This document shows positions 1-5,438 of a stretch of 5,438 nt of DNA, in pieces (the first letter of the stretch is position 1; each line of letters opens with the position of its first letter). A program made the translations under genes and the position numbers. The stretch lies in assembly GCA_965371945.1 (NCBI GenBank), contig CBDVAK010000244.1, positions 1-5,438 on the forward strand, read 5' to 3'. The notes beneath the pieces were generated by a model. It did no database searches. It was not told where the DNA came from and saw only the letters and a program-made list of their open reading frames with translations. The DNA is from CBDVAK01 sp965371945 (GTDB taxonomy: Bacteria; Pseudomonadota; Gammaproteobacteria; Competibacterales; JAHEDQ01).

Positions 1-168
1 GCGGAGGATTCCGATGCCGATCCCGAGCCGCAGATCTGGATCTTCTCTACCGGGGAGCTGTCGCCATTCGAGATCACCGTGTCGGATCCTGAACAACGTT
101 ATCGATTCGTGGTCACCGGTAGCGCTGGCGGTCGTCTCAGCACTCGCACGGAGAGCCGTGTTGAGTAG
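1..168 (+). CDS. gspH: GspH, type II secretion minor pseudopilin (3' end only)
   Basis: The open frame from base 1 to the TAG at 166-168 gives the last 55 residues of a protein whose start lies outside the window. It has an acidic stretch (EDSDADPEP), then strands reading PQIWIFSTGELSPFEITVSD and RYRFVVTGSAGGRL. The 'I-F-S-T-G-E-L-S-P-F' strand resembles the C-terminal beta-sheet of GspH/FimT-type pseudopilins. GspH is an inner-membrane minor pseudopilin that joins the periplasmic pseudopilus below the I-J-K tip. The prepilin signal and N-terminal helix cannot be seen here. Identification rests on this C-terminal pattern plus position directly before gspI, which is the standard G-H-I-J-K order. 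The gene overlaps the predicted gspI start by 8 bases, suggesting coupled translation. A different minor pseudopilin in this slot is unlikely but cannot be excluded from 55 residues. Confidence 0.85.
   Translation, partial: AEDSDADPEPQIWIFSTGELSPFEITVSDPEQRYRFVVTGSAGGRLSTRTESRVE
150..155 (+). promoter_or_regulatory. Ribosome binding site deciding the gspI start
   Basis: GGAGAG lies inside the end of gspH. GGAG (150-153) is 7 bases from the TTG at 161 but only 4 from the in-frame GTG at 158. The spacing favours TTG 161 as the start of gspI, though GTG 158 would add only one residue. Confidence 0.5.
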
Positions 169-535
169 AGGTGCGCAAACCGGCTTTACGCTGCTCGAGG
201 TGCTGGTCGCCATGACGGTACTGGCGCTGGCGCTGGGCGCCATCATCAAGGCGGGTGGTCAATCCGCGTCAAATCTGGTCTATCTACGAGACAAGACCGT
301 GGCGGGCTGGGTTGCTGAAAACCAGATTGCTGAACGTCTGCTGTTGCCTGACTGGCCACCGCTGGGTGAAGACAGCGGCAGCGAGGAGATGGTGGGTCGC
401 GAATGGCGATGGAAAGTCGTGGTACAGGGCACCACCGACGAGGATCTCAGACGCATCGACGTCACGGTTGCGGGTGCGGATTCGGATGCCGACCCTCTGG
501 TCCGTCTGAGTGCCTTTCGGGGCAGGGGCAAGTGA
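161..535 (+). CDS. gspI: GspI, type II secretion minor pseudopilin
   Basis: This 124-residue protein has a textbook type IV prepilin signal: a short leader MSRGAQTG with one arginine, cleavage after Gly8, then FTLLEVLVAM with Phe at +1 and Glu at +5 (Glu13). A hydrophobic helix runs to about residue 31. The motif 'A-x-x-V-A-E-N-Q-I-A-E' (about 47-58) and the following W-rich strands are typical of GspI, as is the length of about 120. The prepilin peptidase GspO/PilD would cleave and N-methylate it in the inner membrane. GspI is the hub of the I-J-K tip complex of the pseudopilus. The start is TTG at 161 (or GTG at 158). The open frame runs further upstream, but those codons overlap gspH and would bury the leader. 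The TGA stop overlaps the gspJ start by four bases (GTGA). Confidence 0.95.
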   Translation: MSRGAQTGFTLLEVLVAMTVLALALGAIIKAGGQSASNLVYLRDKTVAGWVAENQIAERLLLPDWPPLGEDSGSEEMVGREWRWKVVVQGTTDEDLRRIDVTVAGADSDADPLVRLSAFRGRGK

Positions 536-1182
536 ATCATTCGGTCTCCTCGCGCGGTGGCTGCCGCGGCTTTACGCTGCTGGAACTAGTGGTTGCCATC
601 GGTATCTTTGCGCTGGTTGCCGCGGTGGCCTATGGTGGCCTGGCAGCGGTACTGAGGTTGGCGGGCGGAACCGAACGTCAGGGCAATCGTCTGGGTGCGG
701 TACAACTGGCCATCGCTCGTCTTGAACGTGATCTGGAACAGGTGGTGGGCCGCGGCATCAGAGATCAGTATGGTGACCAGCAGCCGGCGCTCGCTGCGAG
801 TTCCGGGGGTACCGTGATGGAGTTGACCCGCGCCGGGCGGCCCAATCCCCTGGATGCGCCGCGCAGCGTGCTGCAGCGGGTTGCATGGGGTACTTCCGGG
901 GAGAATCTGCAACGAATCGCCTGGCCCATGCTGGACAATCCGACCGGCGCAATCGCGCCCGAACCAGAGCCGATCCTGGACGCCGTGACGTCGTTCGAAC
1001 TGCGTTTTCTGGATAACCTCGATCAATGGCAGATGGAGTGGCCAGCGGCGGACCGCCCGACGTCGAACGATCTTCCGCGTGCCGTGGAGATCAATCTTAC
1101 GCTTGCCGACTGGGGCCTGATCAGACGAATCGTGATGGTACCGGGTGGTGGCGCGGCGGTGGCCGGGGACGGCACCCGTTGA
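532..1182 (+). CDS. gspJ: GspJ, type II secretion minor pseudopilin
   Basis: This is a 216-residue protein. Its 13-residue leader contains two arginines and ends in Gly13, followed by FTLLELVVAIGIF with Glu at +5 (Glu18), so it is a substrate of the prepilin peptidase. After the hydrophobic helix (to about residue 41) come family-typical segments: IARLERDLEQ with GIRDQYG (61-81), ELTRAGRPNP followed by RSVLQRVAW (97-119), LQRIAWPMLD (126-135), and FELRFLDNLDQWQMEWP (155-171). The helix-rich N-terminal part and the 'TRAG-x-x-NP' motif separate GspJ from GspH and GspI. GspJ packs with GspI and GspK at the pseudopilus tip in the periplasm. The GTG start at 532 is chosen because it gives a normal leader and a four-base overlap with gspI; A/G-rich stretches (519-528) lie just upstream. 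The far-upstream ATG at 403 lies deep inside gspI and is rejected. Confidence 0.95.
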   Translation: MNHSVSSRGGCRGFTLLELVVAIGIFALVAAVAYGGLAAVLRLAGGTERQGNRLGAVQLAIARLERDLEQVVGRGIRDQYGDQQPALAASSGGTVMELTRAGRPNPLDAPRSVLQRVAWGTSGENLQRIAWPMLDNPTGAIAPEPEPILDAVTSFELRFLDNLDQWQMEWPAADRPTSNDLPRAVEINLTLADWGLIRRIVMVPGGGAAVAGDGTR

Positions 1183-2108
1183 TCGCCCCTCAGCAGGGGG
1201 TTGCCCTGCTGACGGCGCTGCTGGTGGTTTTCGTCGCCACGGTCGCGTCGGTACACCTCGTGTATCAATTGCAGCTGACGATCAATCGCAGCAGCGCGAT
1301 CTTCGGACAACGCCAGGCGTGGTATTACGCGCTGGGTGCGGAAGCCTGGGCCGGGGAAATACTGCGACGAGACGCGAGAGACAGCGAAACCGATACTTTG
1401 CAGGAGGACTGGGCCACTCCGATCACATCATTGCCCATTGAAGGTGGCAGCATCTCTGGCTACATTGCCGATTTGCAGGGTCGTTTCAATCTCAACGGCC
1501 TGATCGATGCAGATGGTAAACCCGTGGAGCGGGAGGTGGAGCGGTTTCGGCGTTTGCTGCAGGTACTGGAGATCGATGATGTACTGGTTGCCGCGGTAGT
1601 GGACTGGATCGATGCCGACACTGAACCGGGTTTCCCGGGTGGCGCGGAGTCTACCGAGTATCTTGCCAAAGATCCTGCCTATCGTAGCGCGGACGCCCCC
1701 ATGGCCTCGGTGTCCGAATTGCGGCTGGTGCAAGGCGTTGATGCCGGGATCTACGAAAAGCTGGCCCCTTTGGTCAGTGCGCTACCGGCCACCGAGCCAC
1801 TCAATATCAATACTGCGGCGGCCGAAGTTCTTATGTCACTGAATCCTGGAATCGAGGCCGGCGACGCGGATACGCTCAAGGAGGAAGCCGAAAATGGCGG
1901 GTTCGAGAGCGTCGAAGACTTTGTCGGGCACGAGGCGATCAAGCAGCTCAAGGTTCCCGCCGAAGGCCTGTCAGTGACCAGTCGTTACTTTTTGTTGACT
2001 TCCGAAGTGCGTATGAACAACGGCGTGGTCAAGCTATACAGCCTGTTCGATCGGGACAGCAGCGGGCCTTCCTCGGTGCTGCTGCGCAGCCTTGGCACAC
2101 CACCATGA
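1179..2108 (+). CDS. gspK: GspK, type II secretion tip pseudopilin
   Basis: This is a 309-residue protein, the usual size for GspK, the large pseudopilin that caps the tip. Leader MIAPQQG is followed by VALLTALLVVFVATV: mature position +5 is Thr rather than Glu, a known hallmark of GspK. Other family signatures are ADLQGRFNLNGLI (97-109), VVDWIDADTEPGFPGGAESTE (140-160, acidic), YLAKDPAYRSADAP (161-174), SELRLVQGVD (179-188), and LNINTAAAEVLMSL (208-221), part of the large helical insertion. The C-terminal strands (FLLTSEVRMNNGVVKLYSLFDR, 271-292) complete the pseudopilin fold. The TTG start at 1179 overlaps gspJ by four bases (TTGA), with GGGGA at 1165-1169, nine bases upstream. No other usual start codon lies close by. 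Unusually, this leader carries no basic residue. Confidence 0.95.
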   Translation: MIAPQQGVALLTALLVVFVATVASVHLVYQLQLTINRSSAIFGQRQAWYYALGAEAWAGEILRRDARDSETDTLQEDWATPITSLPIEGGSISGYIADLQGRFNLNGLIDADGKPVEREVERFRRLLQVLEIDDVLVAAVVDWIDADTEPGFPGGAESTEYLAKDPAYRSADAPMASVSELRLVQGVDAGIYEKLAPLVSALPATEPLNINTAAAEVLMSLNPGIEAGDADTLKEEAENGGFESVEDFVGHEAIKQLKVPAEGLSVTSRYFLLTSEVRMNNGVVKLYSLFDRDSSGPSSVLLRSLGTPP

Positions 2109-3328
2109 ACGAGGTGTTGTTTCGCTTCAACGGTCAGAACCCCGACCTGGTGGAGTGGGTCGAGAGCGGTGAATTGTCGACTCACCATGGCAAGTTGCAG
2201 GATCTCGCCATCCTTTGTGGTGGGCGCCGCTGCGTGTTGGTGGGGGATGGCAGGCAGATAGTATTGGCTACCACCAACATTCCGGCGCGCCAGCGCCACA
2301 CCTTGTTGCGTGCGATACCCTATGCGCTGGAAGAACAGTTTGCCGAGGATGTGGAGTCTTTACATTTTGCGGTGGGTGAGCGCACCGCCAGTGGCGAAGT
2401 GCCGGTAGCCGCTGTGCGTGACAGCGAGTTGCGGGGGTGGCTGGAACGCTGCTGGGCGGTTGGGTTGAACGTCAGCGCGGTGGTCGTGGAGCAATTGCTG
2501 TTGCCCTGGGAGGAGCATGCCTGGGTTCTGCTTGCCGATGGTGACAGGGTGATCGTACGACAACAGCTCTGGGCCGGATTCGTGACTACCCGCCCGATGC
2601 TGCCGTTGATGTTGCCGGGCGTCGCGGACGGGGTTGAGAACGAGGACGACGAGGAGCCGTCCGTTGCACCCCGGTTGCTGCTGGTCGGAGACCTCGACGC
2701 TGAGGATCTTGGCGGGGATTCGGGGCGCGAAGTCGAGGTCCGGCCCAGCGACGTGCCAACACTGGTGGTATTGGCTACCGGTTACGATCCCAGAGCCGGT
2801 ATCAATCTTCTGCAGGGCAGCTACAGCCCGAAAGCACGGGTCGGGCGTTACCTGAAGCCCTGGCGGGTCGCGGCCGCACTGTTGCTAGTGCTGCTGGTCG
2901 TTCAATTTACGTTCAATATGACCGAGCAGGCCCGCCTCGAGACACGGGACCAACGCCTCACGGCCAGCATCGAACAGATCTATCGACAGACCTTTCCCGA
3001 ATCCCGCAAGGTCGTCAACGCCCGTGCCCAGATGGAAAGCCGTCTCAAGGCACTGCGGCAGGCGGGTGGACGTAGTGCCAATCCGTTTCTGCAAATTCTC
3101 GCCGATAGCGGTCCGCTGCTGCGTAACGCGGCAGGTGTCAAAGTGACCAGCCTCAACTATCGTGACGGCACCCTGGCGGTAGGGGTTTCAGCAAGCAGTC
3201 TGCAGACTGTTGATCAGTTGCGCGCACAACTGGTTGCGGATACCGGATTGCAGGTTGAGATACAGTCAGCGTCTTCGCGTGATGGCAAGGTTAACAGTCG
3301 GTTGCTGATCAGGGAGGGCGTGTCCTGA
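2105..3328 (+). CDS. gspL: GspL, inner-membrane platform protein that binds GspE
   Basis: This is a 407-residue bitopic protein. The cytoplasmic N-terminal part (1 to about 250) contains the conserved IPYALEEQFAEDVESLHFAV (71-90), as in the actin-like domain of GspL that binds the secretion ATPase GspE. It ends in GINLLQGSYSPKA (232-244), a strong family signature just before the membrane. One transmembrane helix follows at about 254-271 (RVAAALLLVLLVVQFTFN), then a probable coiled-coil stretch (273-320) and a periplasmic ferredoxin-like domain (about 325-407) that pairs with GspM. An acidic run at 178-184 (ENEDDEE) looks like a loop in the cytoplasmic domain. ATG at 2105 overlaps the gspK stop (ATGA). 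It is the only ATG start in this operon segment, and no strong Shine-Dalgarno precedes it, so translation probably depends on coupling. The stop overlaps the proposed CTG start of gspM. Confidence 0.95.
   Translation: MNEVLFRFNGQNPDLVEWVESGELSTHHGKLQDLAILCGGRRCVLVGDGRQIVLATTNIPARQRHTLLRAIPYALEEQFAEDVESLHFAVGERTASGEVPVAAVRDSELRGWLERCWAVGLNVSAVVVEQLLLPWEEHAWVLLADGDRVIVRQQLWAGFVTTRPMLPLMLPGVADGVENEDDEEPSVAPRLLLVGDLDAEDLGGDSGREVEVRPSDVPTLVVLATGYDPRAGINLLQGSYSPKARVGRYLKPWRVAAALLLVLLVVQFTFNMTEQARLETRDQRLTASIEQIYRQTFPESRKVVNARAQMESRLKALRQAGGRSANPFLQILADSGPLLRNAAGVKVTSLNYRDGTLAVGVSASSLQTVDQLRAQLVADTGLQVEIQSASSRDGKVNSRLLIREGVS
3311..3318 (+). promoter_or_regulatory. Strong ribosome binding site for gspM
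   Basis: AGGGAGGG lies within the last codons of gspL. Its GGAGG core (3313-3317) is 7 bases from the CTG at 3325, close to ideal spacing. It is the best Shine-Dalgarno match among the junctions in this window, and it is 28 bases from the TTG at 3346, too far to serve that codon. It is the main evidence for the CTG start. Confidence 0.65.
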
Positions 3329-3816
3329 AATCCTGGTGGGAACAATTGCAGCCACGCGAACGCCTGATCACCCAGGGCGGCGCCGTGGGTGCCCTGTTGA
3401 TATTGCTCTATCTGGTGGTCTGGCAGCCGGTACATAGTGATGTGGCGAGGCTGCGCGACAGCGTGCAGAAAAAGCAGCAGACCGAGCTATGGATGCAGCG
3501 GGCCGCGGGCGAGGTGGCGGTGCTGACAGGTGGCAGCCGGAGGCGCCCGGAGGGTGGCGGTGGGCCATTGCTGACGGTCGTCGAACAAACGGCCCGGCAG
3601 GCGGGTCTCGGCCGCTCGCTCAATCGCGTCGAGCCACAGGGTAGAAACCGCGCCCGCGTGTGGCTGGAGGACGCCAGTTTTGATGCCTTGGTGAGGTGGT
3701 TGGCGACCATCGAGCAGGCGGACGGTATCATCGCCGAGAGTGTCGTGGCTGATCCCCAGGATGCGCCAGGCGTGGTGAATGTCAGGCTGGTGCTGTTCCA
3801 GGGTGGCGGGTCGTGA
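3325..3816 (+). CDS. gspM: GspM, inner-membrane platform protein, probable CTG start
   Basis: From CTG 3325 this gives 163 residues. It has a short cytoplasmic tail KSWWEQLQPRERL, one transmembrane helix at about 18-33 (GGAVGALLILLYLVVW), a coiled-coil-like segment (35-65), a Gly/Arg-rich linker (69-80) and a periplasmic ferredoxin-like domain containing LLTVVEQTARQAGL (82-95) and FDALVRWLATIE (119-130). Tail, single helix and domain order match GspM, which pairs with GspL and is thought to position the assembly platform. The 'W-W-x-x-L-x-P-R-E-R' tail is typical of the family. It is complete only if translation starts at CTG 3325, which also gives a four-base overlap with gspL (CTGA) and follows an excellent Shine-Dalgarno. 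The first conventional start in frame is TTG 3346; it would lose the WW motif and has only weak upstream purines. The family call is secure, the exact start less so. The stop overlaps gspN (GTGA). Confidence 0.92.
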   Translation: MKSWWEQLQPRERLITQGGAVGALLILLYLVVWQPVHSDVARLRDSVQKKQQTELWMQRAAGEVAVLTGGSRRRPEGGGGPLLTVVEQTARQAGLGRSLNRVEPQGRNRARVWLEDASFDALVRWLATIEQADGIIAESVVADPQDAPGVVNVRLVLFQGGGS

Positions 3817-4565
3817 AGCGTGTATTGTGGTTGGTGATGCTGGGTGTGATTACCTACGGAGTTTTTCTGATCGCGAAGTTTCCGATGGCGGTCGCCTACC
3901 AGGCCGCTCGCGCTTACCTGCCGGACAGTGTTCAGCTCTATGATCTGCAGGGCAGCCTGTTTAGCGGCCAAGGTACGGCTTTGGTTGCCGACAGGGTCAC
4001 GCTCGATCCTATCGGCTGGAAATTTCATCCGATGTCGTTGCTGAAAGGCCGTCTGGCCTATCAGCTTGAACTGAACTCTGTCGCAGGTCCGCTGGCTGCG
4101 CGGATAGCCGTGACCGCTACCGGCACGCTGTTGTTGCAGAATGTTACGGGTCAGTTGTCTCTTGCCGAGGCGTTGCGTATGGGGGGCGAGGATGAGCCGA
4201 GGGCAGACGCCTGGTTGCGTCCCCAGTTCGAGGAAATTCGTCGTGACCGCGATGGGCGGTTGCAGATATCCGGAAAGTTATTGCTGCAGAATCTGGTGTG
4301 GAACGGCAATGGCCAGATTGCTTTGGGTGGCCTGGTGCTGGACCCCAGCGGTGAGGGGCCGCCCTGGAAGATTCGCATCGTCGATGACGGCGGACCCGTG
4401 CGGGTGACCGGCGAGGCGGAATTCGGAGAGGGCAATTCCTACCGGCTCAATGTGGTGCTAACCGCCCGTGACACCGCGGCCACCGATGTCGAGAATATTC
4501 TCGTGCTGCTGGGGCCGGCGGACGCCCAGGGGCGACATCTTGTCGATATGCAGGGTCAGTTCTAG
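3813..4565 (+). CDS. gspN: GspN, type II secretion accessory protein
   Basis: This is a 250-residue protein starting at GTG 3813 inside the gspM stop. AGGGTGG (3800-3806) lies 6 bases upstream. It has a short basic N-terminus and a membrane anchor at about 4-21 (VLWLVMLGVITYGVFLIA). After the anchor come FPMAVAYQ (23-30) and LPDSVQLYDLQGSLFSGQG (36-54), matching the start of the GspN periplasmic domain, where 'G-x-L-W/F-x-G' is characteristic. The rest is a beta-rich series of short strands ending in PADAQGRHLVDMQGQF, a usual type of GspN C-terminus. GspN occurs in only some T2SS operons; its role is poorly defined, and a periplasmic accessory role near GspC/GspD is often assumed. It is the last gene of the operon here, with a hairpin 28 bases after its stop. 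Codon use and base composition look like its neighbours. Confidence 0.92.
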   Translation: MKRVLWLVMLGVITYGVFLIAKFPMAVAYQAARAYLPDSVQLYDLQGSLFSGQGTALVADRVTLDPIGWKFHPMSLLKGRLAYQLELNSVAGPLAARIAVTATGTLLLQNVTGQLSLAEALRMGGEDEPRADAWLRPQFEEIRRDRDGRLQISGKLLLQNLVWNGNGQIALGGLVLDPSGEGPPWKIRIVDDGGPVRVTGEAEFGEGNSYRLNVVLTARDTAATDVENILVLLGPADAQGRHLVDMQGQF

Positions 4566-4593
4566 GCCGCTAGTCGGCTATCAATGTTCGGGG

Positions 4594-4631
4594 TCCGGTG
4601 CCAGCTCGATTTGGTACGGGCTGGCACCGGA
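4594..4631. terminator. Hairpin between convergent gspN and acs, probable two-way terminator
   Basis: A perfect 12-bp inverted repeat (4594-4605, TCCGGTGCCAGC, with 4620-4631) extends inward through one G-T wobble and two more pairs to 15 bp. The loop is 8 bases (ATTTGGTA, 4609-4616). It sits in the 108-bp gap between two genes that face each other, 28 bases after the gspN stop and 42 bases after the acs stop. Neither side has a run of T, so it is not a canonical intrinsic terminator. It may instead pause polymerase, protect 3' ends or mark a Rho-dependent end. Apart from a short imperfect repeat flanking it, I see nothing else in this gap. Confidence 0.6.
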
Positions 4632-4673
4632 TGGTTCAGGTCGGCGGCTTGAGTCGACTATCCGCCAATCGTC

Positions 4674-5438
4674 TTAGCCTCCGCGGTTTTCGATCAGGTC
4701 GTCGACCACAGCAGGGTCCGCCAGCGTGCTGGTGTCGCCCAGATTCTCGAGCTCGTTCGCGGCCACCTTGCGAAGTATGCGTCGCATGATCTTTCCAGAG
4801 CGTGTCTTCGGCAGGCCCGGAGCCCACTGGATGACATCGGGGCTGGCGATCGGGCCGATTTCCTTGCGCACATGCTTGATCAGTTCCTTGAGCAGTTCGT
4901 CGCTGGGTTCGACATCCGCCATCAGAGTGACGTAGGCATAGATACCCTGGCCCTTGATTTCGTGCGGGTAGCCGACTACCGCTGCCTCGGCTACCGCGGC
5001 GTGCAGTACCAGTGCGCTTTCGACCTCGGCGGTACCCATGCGGTGACCGGAGACATTGATGACATCATCGACACGACCGGTGATCCAATAATAGCCGTCG
5101 GCATCACGTTTGGCGCCGTCACCGGTGAAGTAGTAGCCCGGATAGTTGGCGAAATAGGTGTCCTTGAAACGCTGGGGGTTTCCGTACAGGGTTCGCATCT
5201 GACCCGGCCACGGCCGGGTGATCACCAGGTTACCTTCGGCTTCGCCCTCCAGTATATTGCCCTCGGCATCGACCAGGGCGGGCACGATTCCGAAGAACGG
5301 TCGTGTGGCCGAGCCCGGTTTCAGCGCAGTGGCTCCCGGCAACGGTGTAATCAGGATGCCACCGGTTTCGGTTTGCCACCAGGTATCGACGATCGGGCAG
5401 CGCTCCTCGCCGATCACGTGGTAGTACCACTCCCAGGC
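4674..5438 (-). CDS. acs: Acetyl-CoA synthetase (AMP-forming), C-terminal part
   Basis: The frame is open from the window edge to a TAA (4676-4674), giving the last 254 residues of a protein usually about 650 long. Acs turns acetate, ATP and CoA into acetyl-CoA, AMP and pyrophosphate in the cytoplasm. Visible signatures are VDTWWQTETGG (fragment residues 17-27), including the Trp that limits the acyl pocket to acetate (Trp414 in Salmonella Acs) and the TE pair. They also include YYFTGDGA (102-109, Asp500), WITGRVDDVINVSGHRMG (118-135, Arg515, hinge Asp517, Arg526) and PKTRSGKIMRRIL (210-222), whose Lys is the catalytic Lys609 of the mobile C-terminal domain. That Lys is the known site of regulatory acetylation by Pat and deacetylation by CobB-type sirtuins, so similar control is plausible here. 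The Trp and whole-motif match favour acetyl- over propionyl-CoA synthetase. Start and promoter lie outside the window. It converges on the T2SS operon and has no functional link to it. Confidence 0.97.
   Translation of the reverse strand, partial: AWEWYYHVIGEERCPIVDTWWQTETGGILITPLPGATALKPGSATRPFFGIVPALVDAEGNILEGEAEGNLVITRPWPGQMRTLYGNPQRFKDTYFANYPGYYFTGDGAKRDADGYYWITGRVDDVINVSGHRMGTAEVESALVLHAAVAEAAVVGYPHEIKGQGIYAYVTLMADVEPSDELLKELIKHVRKEIGPIASPDVIQWAPGLPKTRSGKIMRRILRKVAANELENLGDTSTLADPAVVDDLIENRGG

Noticed and set aside
14..160. Upstream ATG extending gspI by 49 codons
   Set aside because: It is out of frame with, and entirely inside, the gspH coding end. The leader before the FTLLE motif would be far too long.
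403..531. Upstream ATG extending gspJ by 43 codons
   Set aside because: It would lie inside gspI and put a long unrelated stretch before the prepilin leader. GTG 532 gives a normal 13-residue leader and the four-base overlap.
181..581. 15-base identical stretch CGGCTTTACGCTGCT at 181-195 and 567-581
   Set aside because: It encodes the shared prepilin motif GFTLL in gspI and gspJ. Conserved protein sequence plus similar codon preference explains it, so it is not a separate repeat element.
586..1026. 146-codon open frame on the - strand opposite gspJ
   Set aside because: It is a shadow of the well-supported gspJ, with no family features of its own.
1026..1178. Upstream ATG extending gspK by 51 codons
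   Set aside because: The extension overlaps gspJ and is low-complexity G/R-rich sequence. A prepilin leader must be short, so TTG 1179 fits better.
3408..4028. 206-codon open frame on the - strand across gspM and the start of gspN
   Set aside because: It is opposite two clear GspM/GspN coding regions, and its translation is Ser/Pro/Arg-rich without a recognisable domain. It is a by-product of high G+C codon use.

Overview
This window carries the 3' half of a type II secretion system (T2SS, general secretory pathway) operon on the + strand, followed by the 3' end of an acetyl-CoA synthetase gene on the - strand. The G+C-rich sequence, the gene order H-I-J-K-L-M-N and the bacterial-type Acs suggest a gammaproteobacterium or a close relative. 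The genus cannot be read from the sequence.

Layout: the C-terminal 55 codons of gspH (1-168), gspI (161-535), gspJ (532-1182), gspK (1179-2108), gspL (2105-3328), gspM (3325-3816) and gspN (3813-4565). These genes are packed without a single intergenic base. A 108-bp spacer with a strong hairpin (4594-4631) separates gspN from the convergent acs (5438-4674, 5' part outside the window).

Function: H, I, J and K are minor pseudopilins. I, J and K are known to form the tip complex that primes the pseudopilus. L and M are bitopic inner-membrane partners that connect the cytoplasmic ATPase GspE to the pilus assembly platform. N is an accessory inner-membrane-anchored component. The major pseudopilin, ATPase and platform genes (G, E, F) presumably lie upstream. 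No secretin (gspD) or gspC follows gspN, so these must be elsewhere. Acs makes acetyl-CoA from acetate and is functionally unrelated.

The most notable thing here is translational rather than a new system. Five consecutive gene junctions (I/J, J/K, K/L, L/M, M/N) are four-base NTGA overlaps, and together they use all four possible bases at N: GTGA, TTGA, ATGA, CTGA, GTGA. Only gspL starts with ATG, and gspM is best read as starting at a rare CTG codon behind a near-ideal Shine-Dalgarno sequence. I found no mobile element, CRISPR, RNA gene or undescribed system in the window.
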